Positions 21,751 to 32,472 are shown, counted from the stretch's first letter. The stretch: 64,000 nucleotides of DNA from Ganoderma boninense (GCA_002900995.3 CM035308.1:806001-870000), one strand, 5' to 3'. Notes: generated by a model not told the origin, from the sequence alone. Program-made: numbers and translations.

Positions 21751-22620
21751 CGCCCACATACGTAGGGCAGTTGCCAACTATATTATGCTCAGGCGCTCAC
21801 CCTCCTCTCCCCTCCTGTCTTGACCAGCTCAGCCGACAGTGTGACAGGAGACCCGCCGACCAGTATGCCATCCTTGTCATTGACCTTCCCGTGTACCCAG
21901 TATAGGTGTCTGGCTGCTCTGGTGTCAGATGGTTAGAAGTAAGAAGTCTTTCGCTGCCTGTTCTATTCACATGGTCCATACGTGACGCTCGTATGTCTGC
22001 CTTCCTTAACCACTCTTCCTATGGATCCCTCGCACGGGTTATTCTCTGCAACTCGAATAATGTCCACGACTCTATATTGCTTACCGCTGGTACTTTGTGT
22101 GCTGGTCGTCTTTGTGCTATTTTCTTGGTGACGAGCTTGAGGGGCTGGTGGGTCCAGCTGAGCCTGCGCGACAAGCCCTCACTACGACTACTGATGTCTA
22201 CGTTTTTGCAAGACGTATTTTGCAGCTAGATTAGAACGTAGTACACGTCCTGCATCTTCATCCACCTTGCCTTCGGCGGACTGTCTATCGACAGGGAACT
22301 TTTCGACCGGATTGCAACCTGGGCGGTGCCAGGAATTGGGTGGGAGTACTTGTGCAACGCTGGGTTGTGCGAAGCACGAAGGCGAGTGGAATGAGACGGC
22401 GGAGGCTGAGCCGTGCAAACTCATCGCTCGGACAGGATGTGTCCTGAGGTAGTACAGCCGTATTATCGATGCGAAAGGTGCGTCTCGAATATATCGATTT
22501 ACAAGCTCAAAAGTGGAAACAATGTGGAAGTCACCGCAGTGCCAAGTTGACCTGTGTCCAATCCCCTAGTCGTCGTTATACGCCGACCCGTATGCCCCCT
22601 GTCGAACTCTCCCGGTTCGA
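21751..22620. other. Intergenic inside the inverted duplication
   Basis: No convincing coding region was found. Short ORFs lack splice continuity or family resemblance. Confidence 0.4.
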
Positions 22621-23327
22621 TCATCTATGTGTGGTGGGATCGAAAAACTCGCCCCCCTCGCCTCCTTTCTTGGCATGAACGACCTCAACTTTGTCTTCCT
22701 CGTCAGACTGGGATGGCGCAGTGTCCTCAATCGTGCACTTCTCGAGGGCATCCTTGACAACGATGACGTCCACATCGCTGTGGGTCTCAATCGTACTGTC
22801 GTCCATGTGGGGTTTCATGCACATGTCGGCGGGTGCCTCGGGTCCGGTGGGGAGAATCTGACCCGGGGGGTCGGGAAAGACTGGCTCCTGATTGCCAGTA
22901 GGGGCACCAACAGCCCGCCGGAGGTGCTCGGGCACGGGCAAGCCCCTCTTAATGGCCTTTAAGATGGAGACCTGGGCGCGGAGCTGACCAAGTTGTTCGG
23001 GGGTGAAAGAGACGGGGGCATGCGATGGTCGGAGGGCTGTATGGGGCACAGGGTAGGCGGGACGACAGTCACTCTCCGGTGGCGATAAGATCGCAGATTC
23101 CCTGCGCATGCAAGTGCGAGGCGGTGTGCGAGGCATTTTGTCCATACGTGCCGGGGGAGGCGGTCTGAAAGCAAAAATGATCAGCAAAATTCGTTACTTT
23201 GACAGGGCGCACCTCGCGCGCTGACACCAACTTACGAGAGTGTGGTGACAGTAGCAGTGGCAGCGACGAATGCAAGGAGGATAGAGGCGAGCTTTATGAC
23301 ACCGTGACAATGGACGCAGTGCAGCAT
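22621..23327 (-). CDS. Stand-alone QLQ-domain protein with hydrophobic N-terminus
   Basis: Two exons (23327-23236 and 23164-22621) joined by a strong intron (GTAAGT to TTTGCTTTCAG) encode 211 residues. Residues about 10-28 (VIKLASILLAFVAATATV) form a hydrophobic segment like a signal peptide or membrane anchor. A Pro/Arg-rich linker leads to SFTPEQLGQLRAQVSILKAI and then KRGLPVPEHLRRAV. This matches the QLQ domain of SNF2-type remodellers (Sth1, Brg1) and plant GRFs. The C-terminal 90 residues are acidic (SQSDEEDKVEVV) without an HSA or helicase domain. QLQ is normally nuclear, so its combination with a secretory-type N-terminus is odd. The gene may be a fragment of a duplicated SNF2 gene that acquired a new first exon. 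It lies inside the inverted duplication, convergent in orientation with the left F-box copy. Confidence 0.65.
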
Positions 23328-23406
23328 CAACAGCTGGACCGGAAACGGACAACAGAAGGGGCAGCGAGGAGACTGAGGGAAAGTGTTGACCCCAAGCTCT
23401 CTCTTT

Positions 23407-23414
23407 CTTTTATG
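23407..23414 (-). promoter_or_regulatory. TATA-like element upstream of the QLQ gene
   Basis: CATAAAAG on the minus strand lies about 80 bp before the ATG at 23327, followed by a short leader. The position suits a core promoter and supports expression of the gene. Confidence 0.45.
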
Positions 23415-24407
23415 CTCTCCGAACTACCCACCCATCAAAGCCAGACAATCCAGACGCCAGAAGATGCGCTCATGAAGGCGCCATAATGTGATAGATATGA
23501 ATTGGATCCAGGCTACCTGCACAGACAAAGTCAGCAGTTGGCCGTCCGAGTGTTGAGTCAGTTCCACTCCCTCCTTGGTGTGGCAATGAACCCACATCGC
23601 CACGCTACTTTTGAATAGGAAGGGCCGCTTGCACCACAACTGCCGCAGATATCGTGACTAGGGACGTGAGGCTCCTAAGGCGTCGACGGAATGGGAGTGC
23701 TGTACGTACACACACGCCGGCTGGGACCGGTAATACTCCCGCCCTCCCCCGGTGCAACACGGCTCACGAGCTCGGGAACAATTATTGAGTTCGAGAAGTG
23801 GACGCTAATCAAGGGAAGGGGTATTCTGTCCACCTATAGTCAGTATCTACGTCAGCATGAACTTCGCGATATAAATTGGAACTTTGGTAAACCGTAAAAC
23901 GCACCATTCAGTTTGAATGCCCCAGCTGAAACTGTTCTTCAAAGCTTCCAATGCATCCTTATAACCCCATGTAATGTTATGGTCCAGATGCACAACTTGA
24001 AAACGTGGTGACTGACCATCACGTCCTTGATATATCCGCATTCCATCGACCTGAGAGCTGGCTACTTATTGCATGTTGAGCAAGCTGCCATGCCGAAACC
24101 CCCCGCGAGGGGCGCGCCGCCTCGTGAAAGCGTTTCTAGACGATGAACGAGATGGCGTTCGAGCACAATTGCAAAGTGCCTCTCGGCGCTCAGTTCAAGG
24201 ATGGGCGCTTGACGCACGGACCGCTAAGCGCTTATGTAGTATTGGATGAACTTTGATGGAGAGCGCCGCCGCCATTCCTTCGCAGCCTGCCTCCAACGTC
24301 CAACATTGAACCACCCACTGGCCCATTAGGACGAGATCGGGAGTAGTTATCATACCGACGTAGGCGAGCAATATCGACCACATCAGGCTAGTACCCGCTG
24401 ACGTGCG
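23415..24407. other. Intergenic between QLQ and RUS1-type genes
   Basis: About 1 kb serving as upstream region for both divergent genes. No coding sequence or repeat was recognised. Confidence 0.4.
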
Positions 24408-26370
24408 ATGTCGACTCGGAGTGCGTTCGTCGTCCGCGAGAAGGATGTTTCCGGACATCTGACTTCGCTGTATACCGACGGCGACAAGGCTGTATCTCGG
24501 CCGGAGAATGGTAAGATGAACCGCGAGGTGATAGGCTCCTCCACGCACTCAACTTATGCCTCAAGCTGACGTGCTGCTGGGATATTAGGTGCCTGTGAGA
24601 CCTCATACCGTGTCACGAAGCTGGCGGCAGTTCTTGGGTGAGGTCTTTCTCCCTGAAGGATACCCTGCCACAGTATCGGAAGGCAAGTAGTCCTCTTCAG
24701 TGCTCTTCCACCTTGTTCGCTGGATTAAACCGATGATTTGCAGATTACCTGGAGTACGTACACGGCTGCTCTGGACGTTGTGTTTGGACCGTGAAAGCTT
24801 CACACCAGATACCAGATTTACAACGCACTGCAGGCGTTCTGCAGTTCGCTCGCATCGCTCTTCGCTTCGAGAGCAGTCCTGCAAGGTGCGTGCAAGGCAG
24901 TTCGAGTCTGAGGAGATCCCCGTCTGATATAACACCGCTCACCCGACAGGTCACGGTGTTGGAGACGCGTCAGCGTCGGCGACCAACGCCATCCTCCTTA
25001 CTGTCCTTCAAGACGTCTGCAGCAGGCTGACGAGTGAGCGACGACTCTCTATCAAAGTCCTGCCCATAAGTACTGTGGCTCTGACATTTTCGCACTCCAC
25101 CAGCGATTGTTGGAGGCTACTATCTTGGTACCTCCCTCACGCCAGAAGCCAAGAAATATCGTCTCCTGGCAGATATCCTCAATGACGCTGCCATAATCTC
25201 GGATACCCTTTCTCCGTATCTTGCATTTGTCACCCTATCCTTACAGTATCCCTTCGTGAAGCCTGGTGCCAACTCGTCGCTCCGCGTCGTCGCGCTGTGT
25301 CTCAGCGGCGCTTTCCGTGCGCTCTGCGGTGCCGTTGCAGGCGGCTCCAAAGCTGCGTTGACCGTCCACTTCGCCACCGATGGCCAACGACCTGGCGATG
25401 TCGGGGACCTCAGCGCTAAGGATGGGAGCAAGGAGACTGTCCTCGCACTCCTGGGCATGCTCGTACGTGTCATCCGCCCAGCTTTGTCGCAGCGTTCCCG
25501 ACACTGATCGTCCTGGAATGGGCTGCAGTGCGGGTCTGTCGTTGTGCACTACGTACACAGCGCGCAAGCGACGTACGGCGTCCTCTTCGGCCTGATCTTC
25601 TTCCACCTAGCGTTCAACGCGATGGCCGTACGCGTCATATCTATGCGATATTTCAACAGACAGCGGGCGAGCATCGCATGGCGTCGATACCGCTCTACGC
25701 TTGACTGTACGTACCTATTTTAAACGACCCTTTGAGAGCCTTTTGTTGAATGTGCGTTATAGCTGAGGGGAGAGCCACGTCCAACACGGAGGTCCCTACC
25801 TACGCTGCGGTCTCTCATCGCGAGAAGATCTTCACAGACTCGTCATGGATAGACTGCGGGAACAGCTTGCCCACCCGGGTCACTCTCGGCGCCACCTTCG
25901 CCCTACTGAGGGACCCAAACGTCACCTCCAGCTCATGGTTCTACGGCTTCAAGACCCATTCTCGTTCTCGCCACGAAGCACTCAGCGACGCGGAGGTTGT
26001 CGCGCTCCTACGAGCCTTCGCGGACGAGAAGTACATCCTCACCATCGCGCCGGCATCGCCCGCTAGGCCGTTGCACGTCCTCGTCAGCTTCAAAGAGGGA
26101 CACAGCGCGCGTGACCACCTCAAGGCGTGGGCGCACGCGCACGAGGTCGCGTGGATGTGCGGGGGCAAGACACCCGCAGAGTTCGAAGCGCGGTTGGGAG
26201 CGATCGGCGCGGCGCTGGAGAGCATCTCGCGCTTATTCCCCGGCTTCGTGGATGCCGCAAAAGCGGTGGGGTGGAAGGTTGACGAGGGTGCGCTGGTTGG
26301 CGGATCTCCCGTTGCATTGTCGGTTGAGCTGGTCGAGAGGGGAGGGAAAGATAGTCTGGCTAATGCCTGA
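24408..26370 (+). CDS. RUS1/DUF647 family membrane protein
   Basis: Homologue of plant ROOT UV-B SENSITIVE and human RUSF1, a conserved multi-span membrane family whose biochemical activity is unsettled. Eight exons (24408-24527, 24589-24682, 24744-24753, 24809-24885, 24950-25033, 25104-25462, 25529-25706 and 25763-26370) encode 509 residues. Family signatures read across exon joins: FLPEGYPATVSEDYLEYQIY, SRAVLQGHGVGDASASAT, KKYRLLADILNDAAIISD, and LCGAVAGGSKAAL leading to the DLSAKDGSKETV motif. The C-terminal domain (FTDSSWIDCGNSLPTRVTLG to the end) is the soluble part. Exon 3 is a 10-nt microexon encoding the core of DYLE. Intron 2 uses a GC donor (GAAG|GCAAGT); both are needed to restore the family motif. 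The gene is intact, although it sits between two damaged F-box copies. Confidence 0.93.
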
Positions 26371-26424
26371 CCGTGGTAAGAGGGAAAGGGTTGGTACAGC
26401 TGGCAACTACACGAGTATATGTCG

Positions 26425-27945
26425 AGGTTTATGTGCTAGAACCGATAGACATTAGAATTCACGAATGAGAGGAGACACGAGGAAATGTGAGACGCACCTC
26501 TCGCATTTTTCACATGGCTCGATGGACGAAGGACAAACATCCTCTGATGCGACGAGCTCGCGCGCCTCGTCGGCCGTCATCTCCACCCACCCTCCTGGCT
26601 TCTTCACCCAGCCCAGATGCACCTGGTCCTCGATTTGGCAAATGAAGACCTTCAATGAACTGACCTTGTCGGGCAACGCTGCACACCAAATCCCGAGCTG
26701 CTCAGAAAGCTCTTCGTCGACCAGACCTTCGCAGTCGAGTCGTAGAAAGAAGAAAGAGACGGAAGACTTTGCCACATATCCGCAGACGAGGCCCTAAGAA
26801 GAGACATGTCGACTGTCACTTTCGTCGCACAAGAGGAGAAAGTCTGACCCTTGACGCACCAGCCACTCTGCATGCTTGCAAGCAACGCCCATAGCATACT
26901 TGCAAAGCGCCCCCGCGAGCCGCGTAACGGACGGCGAGGACTCGAGGGCAGAGAGCAGATGCCACCCGTACAGCAGATTCAGCCACGGTCCATGGATAGT
27001 CCCGGGGTGGAAGACCAAGCAGCGAGGACCAAGCTCCTTCAGCATCGCTGCCAGCAGGTTGTGCCGCATGCGCCAGCTGGACACCTCCACGCGGGGGACG
27101 CGGCACGTCAGGCCCAGCCATCCCATCTTATCCACGCCAAAGCCCATAACGAGCAGGCTCTGGATGTCCGGCCACGCGTCGGCCTTCCTTCGAGGCCGCG
27201 CGAGGAGACGGTCGCGCCAGCCCGTCGCATCGAAGTGGGTCCACGCCAGCGACGCGACGCCATGGTGGCGCCTGCGCTCGCTCTTCCGATACTCAGGGTC
27301 CAGATCGCTGCAGTCACGAACGAGGTCGAGGACGACGTGCTTGACGTTGGGGAAGATGTGTGTGAGGGCGTCGACGTCGCTCGGGAGGTTCATGGGGCAG
27401 GCGCGCAGGGTGTGCACGGAGGGGAAGCACAGGGATGCGCCTTTCAGCGTCGCGCCGTAGAGCGTCACCTGGCGGACGTCGCATTGGGGAGCCTTGAGGT
27501 ATACGTTCGGATTGCATTCTTCGAGGAAATCGAGACCTATGGTGTGGAGCCGTGGAAGGACGTCCACAAAGATACTTTCGTATTTCTTCTGGATGCCGGA
27601 CATTTCTAGCTCTCCGAGACGAAGGAACGAGTCGAGGATGGCTTTGAGCTCCTTGGGGAGGAATGAAAAGGTGTTCAGGTCCAGAATGGTGAGAGAGCGG
27701 AGGTTGCTCGCGGAGTGCAGGATCGTTGACAATGCCCGTTTGACGTCCTTCACAGACATGGCTTGGTCTCCGCTGGACATCGTCTCGTAGGTGGACCCGG
27801 GCAGCTCGAGCTCTTGGAAGTACGCCAACCGGTCCCGCCCATTTTTGAGATCAGTGAAGGCGAGGAAGGAGGTGAGATATCATCCTTCGAGGGAGACACG
27901 CTCTCGTGGCAGTTCTGCTGCGATGGACAGCGCGAAGGCCTTTTG
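26425..27945 (-). repeat. Right arm of the 1.5 kb inverted duplication
   Basis: Reverse-complement partner of 20235-21750. The arm stops at about 27945 in the middle of what is F-box coding sequence in the left copy. Beyond this point the DNA is an unrelated A-rich stretch (AAACAAACAAAAAAACAGG), so this copy is truncated at its 5' end. Confidence 0.9.
26452..27945 (-). pseudogene. F-box-type protein, right copy, 5'-truncated
   Basis: This copy carries the recognition region intact in one frame (27828 to the 66-nt intron, then the last exon 26775-26452 with the EPCEKCERC motif). It lacks the F-box-encoding 5' part. It also has an in-frame TGA at 27882-27880 where the left copy has CGA; the following CAT is TAT here, so two C-to-T changes lie within four bases. 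It retains the 5 nt missing from the left copy. A shortened product could start at an internal ATG, but without an F-box it could not join SCF. The preserved 3' half suggests the duplication is recent, or that gene conversion occurs between the arms. Confidence 0.75.
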
Positions 27946-28759
27946 GAGGGTAAACAAACAAAAAAACAGGCGCACAGACAGAGAGAAACGTGCAAGTCTT
28001 TGCTATTCAGCCGACTCCGCATAGTGCAGTGGACCCACAGCTTCGCCTCCACCTGACAAAGTTGGCGGCGGTCCTTTTGAAAGGTTCGCGGAGAGCCTTG
28101 AGGACCTGATCAGGCCCCATTTCGGTAGCTTAACTGAGGTCTGAAAGTGACGGCAACAAGAAGCCCAGATCAAATACACAACACCCGTGACAAAGGAAAA
28201 CGAGCGATGACGATCCGCACATTTGGAGTGAGGCCCATTTGACCCTCAATACGGGCGAAGAGGCTGGCTCAATGAGCAAGTCACAGAGACATGTGTTAAA
28301 TGCGTTGTCAGTCAGTTGTAGACTCAGTGTGTTGTCCACCCATTGATTGAGATTGACATCGAAAGTTGAGGACTACGAAAAATAGATTACAGCAACAACA
28401 CTAGAGCAATTGGGCCGTTGGCCCGTCTGGGGCCCTGGGCCCCAGACGGGCCAACGGCCCAATTGCATCAGTGGTTGTGCCTCCTAATTCACGGAAACTC
28501 GACTCACCAATGTTCGATGAGCCGAGGACCGTGCAGATTACAAGCTGCACACGCCGAGCGTTGACCCTTTCATTAGACAAGTCGTATCTCAACTTTGCTG
28601 TTGAGGCTAGGCGAGCTCCACGTCGTTGAACATGGTGTGAGGAACACTCTAATATGTATGCTCATGAACGGTTAGATACATGCAGTTAGCAATGAGGTCC
28701 ATGTGCAGAATGTGCGTGTGTGTGCAATGCGGAGTCCAAGCATGTGTAGCTTAGTTTTT
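27946..28759. other. Intergenic with a long palindrome
   Basis: Outer flank of the inverted duplication and 3' flank of the mitochondrial-protein gene. The notable content is the 61-nt palindrome at 28406-28466. Confidence 0.5.
28406..28466. repeat. 61-nt perfect palindrome (30-bp arms, 1-nt centre)
   Basis: Every base from 28406 to 28435 pairs with its mirror position from 28466 to 28437 around the central T at 28436. The arm begins GCAATTGGGCCGTTGGCCCG and ends CTGGGGCCC. Symmetry breaks immediately outside. It would form a very stable hairpin in single-stranded DNA or RNA. Confidence 0.95.
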
Positions 28760-29769
28760 CTACGCCTCCTCGGACTAAAGGCAGACATGGCTCAGTCCGA
28801 CATACGCGAAGCTGACAAGCGAGCGAGAATACGAACCTTAGCAGCCGGCGCGCTCTCTGCGGGGGTCTCAGAGGGTGCGCTCTCAGTCTTAGCGGGCTCG
28901 CTGGTCTGGGGCTCAGAGGCTTCGACCTTGGCGTCTGTTGCGGGCTCCTCGCTGGCAGCCTCAACCTTCAAGCAGGGGAGAACGGGACGCTCGTCAGTCA
29001 CGCGCGGTCCTCGAGATTGGAAAGTACGCACGGGTGCTGCTTCCGTGGGCGCGGTGGCCTCGGCGGACGGGGTGGCGCTCTCGGCCTCGGCAGGAGCGGG
29101 AGAGTCCTCTGTCTTGCTGGCATCGGACGCGGCGGGGGCCTGCGGCCAACGGTGGGAAAGCGGGTGTCAGCGGTGAGAGTTCCAGGAACGGTGTGATATG
29201 CGGAGACCTACAGCCTCGGGCTCAGGTGCGCTGGCTTCCTTGGACGACTCCTCGGGCTGGACGCGCAGAGTATGGGCAGTGAGCAGACGCATTCATCACG
29301 AAACAAGGGTTGACGTACAGCAGCCTTGGTCTCACTCTTCGGCTCTTCCGGTGCGGGCTTCTCGACCTTGGGCTCGGGAGCAGCGCTGTGCGACGAGGGT
29401 CCGTGGCCGTGTGCCTTCGTGTCCTTCTTCGAAGAGCCAGTGAGCAGGTAGGCAATCTACCCATAGCGTTGTCGCGCGTCCACAGTCAGTCCACCGTCCA
29501 CCGTTCAGTCTGAATAACGTAGAACGCACAACTGGGCCGAAGACAAGAGCAGAGCCGATCTACAACACAAGGAAAGGTTCAAGAAGTGCCATGGGACACG
29601 CACATGAAGGACGCACCATCCAAGGAGTGTCGCTGGACTCCTTCGCGCCATGAGCGGCATCTGTCGTGGCAAACCGGCGAGCAGCTGGGGCGGCAGGGCG
29701 CGAGGACACGCGCGAGGCGGAGCGGAGGGACTGGGAGGCGACGCGACGGGCGAAGCGAGAGGCCATCAT
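28760..29769 (-). CDS. Mitochondrial single-span membrane protein with acidic tail
   Basis: Seven phase-0 exons (29769-29617, 29559-29530, 29456-29319, 29256-29212, 29139-29032, 28965-28837 and 28774-28760) encode 205 residues. The Arg/Ser-rich N-terminus (MMASRFARRVASQSLRSASR) is a classical mitochondrial presequence with a likely cleavage region near ARRFATTD. A transmembrane segment follows (WMIGSALVFGPVIAYLLTG), then a basic stop-transfer patch (SSKKDTK). The C-terminal 120 residues are a low-complexity Ala/Pro/Glu/Ser tail (KTESAPSETPAESAPAAK) ending SEEA. I recall similar short proteins in other basidiomycetes, but no function is established. Probable location: inner mitochondrial membrane (inference). 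The repetitive tail is spread over five short exons, one encoding only four residues plus the stop. Confidence 0.75.
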
Positions 29770-30045
29770 CGTCAAACAGTAAAGCAGACGACGGGAGAGA
29801 AACCGTAAGGAAGAGCCGCAAGAAGGATGGGTGGAGGACAAGACGAGCTCTGGCGAAAGTTGCTCGAGGGCGGCACTTTGCTGGCTTTGCTGGCCGGCGG
29901 GATCGCTTCGGAAGACTACGGCATCTCATACGCATTCCGGGGAACCAGATCAAAACCAGATGACGTTCATTAATCTCGGTTATACTCGGGCTTACGGGCC
30001 GCACCCTCAGCTGTATCTAGTTATCCCATTTTTCTATTTAAACAA

Positions 30046-30136
30046 GCCCGCCTAGCTCAATCGGATAGAGCGTGAGACTTTTAAGACCAAAGGGTCGGGC
30101 ATCTCAAGGCTGCGGGTTCGACCCCCGCGGTGGGCT
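30046..30136 (+). tRNA. trnK-UUU: tRNA-Lys (anticodon UUU) with 17-nt intron
   Basis: Acceptor stem GCCCGCC/GGTGGGC (one G-U pair), D stem GCTC/GAGC, anticodon stem TGAGA/TCTCA and T stem GCGGG/CCCGC with loop TTCGACC all pair. The anticodon TTT is at 30080-30082. A 17-nt intron (30084-30100) sits after position 37, the canonical nuclear tRNA intron site. Eight T residues from 30136 form the Pol III terminator. Box B reads GGTTCGACC. Confidence 0.97.
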
Positions 30137-30143
30137 TTTTTTA
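30136..30143 (+). terminator. Pol III T-run terminator
   Basis: A run of T residues immediately follows the tRNA-Lys acceptor stem. Confidence 0.85.
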
Positions 30144-30623
30144 TGGCATTTCTGGCCACTGTGGATGATCCCTGTGCAATACAATCACCATCTGCTGTCT
30201 CGGAGAATTTTCTGGAGAATTTTTAAGGCTGCTTGGAGCCAGAACATAGCTATACATACCGTGCATGCGGGCGGTAGCTCTCAGCTTGGAGTATTTAAGC
30301 GCTCATTGAATCGCGGCCTGAGCCAATCTGAGACAAGTTACTTACAACCGCGTCCTGAAGATTGAAGGTCGACAGGTCTCCCTCAAGAAGCTTGTGCCTT
30401 TCTTCTCCCATTCTTCCCTGACTTAACGTGCCACTCCAAAGGACTCATCGGCTCCTCTCCTAAACTCGGAGAGGCGTTGAGTAGGATCTCGGTGTGCGCC
30501 GCGCCGTCGCTAGGACCTGACAAGGGCCCCAGGGGTTGCGGTACGTCTGACTGTGCTGTGCGTCGTGGCCTCACGTCACTCAAATGCTACTCCAATGAGC
30601 GTCCAAGAGTTGCTGTATGAAAT
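30144..30623. other. Intergenic upstream of homeodomain gene 1
   Basis: No coding region was recognised. The ATG at 30624 is preceded by a leader without a clear TATA box. Confidence 0.4.
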
Positions 30624-31790
30624 ATGGGTGATCTCGGAAACACACAACGACGGTTCGTAGTGCGAGCCACAAAGGAACAGCGGAGACTGCTTTTCCTCGC
30701 ATATGAAACAGACAAAACCCCATCCAAACCTCACTTGGACAGTCTGAGTAACCAAACTGGCTTGTGAGTCCTTAACCTTCTCCGTCTCAACGTGGTTCGT
30801 TCAGTCCATCGGTTTTGACCAAGTCTATACACAGAACTTCAGACTGGATCTTCCGCTGGTTCGCGCGGCAGAGAAGGTCCGACAAGAAGCGAGCAGCGCA
30901 GGGATGCATTGACCTCTCTGTGAAGCTGGAGTTACTCGACGAAAATCCACCGCCTCCCCCGGCCGTCGCTCAGGGTACACGCAAGCGAGGTCCCAGAAGG
31001 TTGAAGAAAGCTATCAAGAAGGAAGAGACCCCGGAAGCTCCCCCGCCACCGATATCGTCCCCAAACCTACGGTGGTCTAGTCCTATGCTACCCTCATCGT
31101 CCCCGCCGCGAACCCCGACGCATATAGCTGGTCACGCTCAAGCTCGAGTCTACGGCGACCCTCTGGCCCCTGCACAGCTTTACAGGAACGCATACAGCTC
31201 TGTCTGCGACTCTCTTCTCGGGCCTCTCGACCCGTATCCTTCAAGTTCACCGATAGTGAAGGGTGAAGACGCGCAAGATGCATTTTGGCTCTCGTCGTTC
31301 ACTTGTCGTACTCTTCCCGGAGACGTCTCTGTGTCTGGCAACACTCTGCATGCTTCCAACCCCGCTTCCGACGGCATCGAACCGAATGGCTGCGAGACTG
31401 GTAATCTTCGTCGACTTCCTGATGCTTTAGACCTGTCGAGCACTCACCTTTCTGGCTCGGCTGCTTCTGCTGTTCGACACTACCCTTCTGACGACACAGC
31501 TGATGTCCGCCCTGTTGCTCAAAGTCATGGGGCCTCTTCGTCGTCGCGAGGGAGCTTGTCTTATCGTCCGTCTGTAGTGAGTCCGAGAGCTACCTCACGT
31601 GCTTCGTTGCTTCTAGCTGATGAACTAGGACGGCGGCCGCTCCGTCGCGTCCCCCGCCACCCATCCCGCTGCGGACAATACTTTGGACCTCATGATGGAG
31701 GAATTATTGGGCGTTCTGGAAGAAGAGACCGACCTTGTCAAAATCGCAGTGCTATTGTCCCAACTACACCAACTTGGACTGCAATGGTAG
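30624..31790 (+). CDS. Atypical homeodomain protein 1 (helix-3 Asn51 replaced by Arg)
   Basis: Three exons (30624-30763, 30835-31576 and 31629-31790) encode 347 residues. The homeodomain spans about residues 6-66, from RRFVVRATKEQRRLLFLAYE through TPSKPHLDSLSNQTGL to DWIFRWFARQRRSDKKR. Counting from Trp48, the core residues Leu16, Tyr20, Leu40, Trp48, Phe49 and Arg53 are present. Position 51, the near-invariant Asn that contacts adenine, is Arg. Intron 1 splits the Leu40 codon in phase 2. After the domain come a basic patch (GTRKRGPRRLKKAIKKEE), likely an NLS, and a Ser/Pro-rich region. The last exon encodes an acidic leucine-rich helix (LDLMMEELLGVLEEETDLVK) that could be an activation or dimerisation segment. 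The predicted role is a nuclear DNA-binding regulator. It is not an A-locus mating gene pair by layout, because no divergent partner is present. Confidence 0.82.
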
Positions 31791-32472
31791 TCTAAGGTCG
31801 CGCTGCTGCCAGCCTGTTGCTCGGAATAATTTTGTAGTCCCTGTCTAGAATGAAGCCAGGCTGTCAGAACGCACTAAGCCTGCACCAAGCTTGATCTCAA
31901 GGTTAGGAAGCGTGCTAGGATATGACGTTGCTCGGACCTCTGGGTTCCCTGAGGTTGGACGAGCGATCCTGTCGTCGTGGCATACCATCGAGACATTGTG
32001 ACAGGCACCGGAATAACTACGACAGTTCTAGAACGCATTGTATTTCTTGGGCCTTGTGCCAGCCTTGTGCGGTACCGTGGTCTCTCTTGGCTCCTACACC
32101 GAACATCGCTCATACATCCTATGGTGAAGGTCGGGAACAACGCAAGCTTAGACGATTTGGATGCTATACGGGGACCCACGGACGCGTCGAAGAGCCGGTC
32201 ACGGGAGTGGGCGTGGATTGGTAGGCGATAACGCGGTGGCGTGAGCGTTCTGGCTTGACGCGTCGCGGTCGCGGTTGTGGCGTGCCTCGTGTTAGCCGGT
32301 TCGCTTCTCACGACAGGATGTTGGACTCTAAGTTAAGCGCAACCAACCCTGATGCATCGAGTCCTTGACCTCCATCCAACATCTTCTTCCCCCAGGGCCC
32401 TCTGACCCCCCTCTCTCCCTCTCTCCTCTCTTCCCTCTGTACAACTAGTCCTTGCTTTCGTGTCGCCTCCTC
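31791..32472. other. Intergenic between homeodomain gene 1 and the kinase gene
   Basis: The last about 100 bp are CT-rich leader for the kinase gene. ORFs on both strands at 31920-32310 have no family resemblance. Confidence 0.4.

Noticed and set aside
30624..31790. Possible A mating-type locus
   Set aside because: No divergent HD1/HD2 pair and no neighbouring mitochondrial intermediate peptidase gene. The two homeodomain genes are 23 kb apart and of one atypical type.
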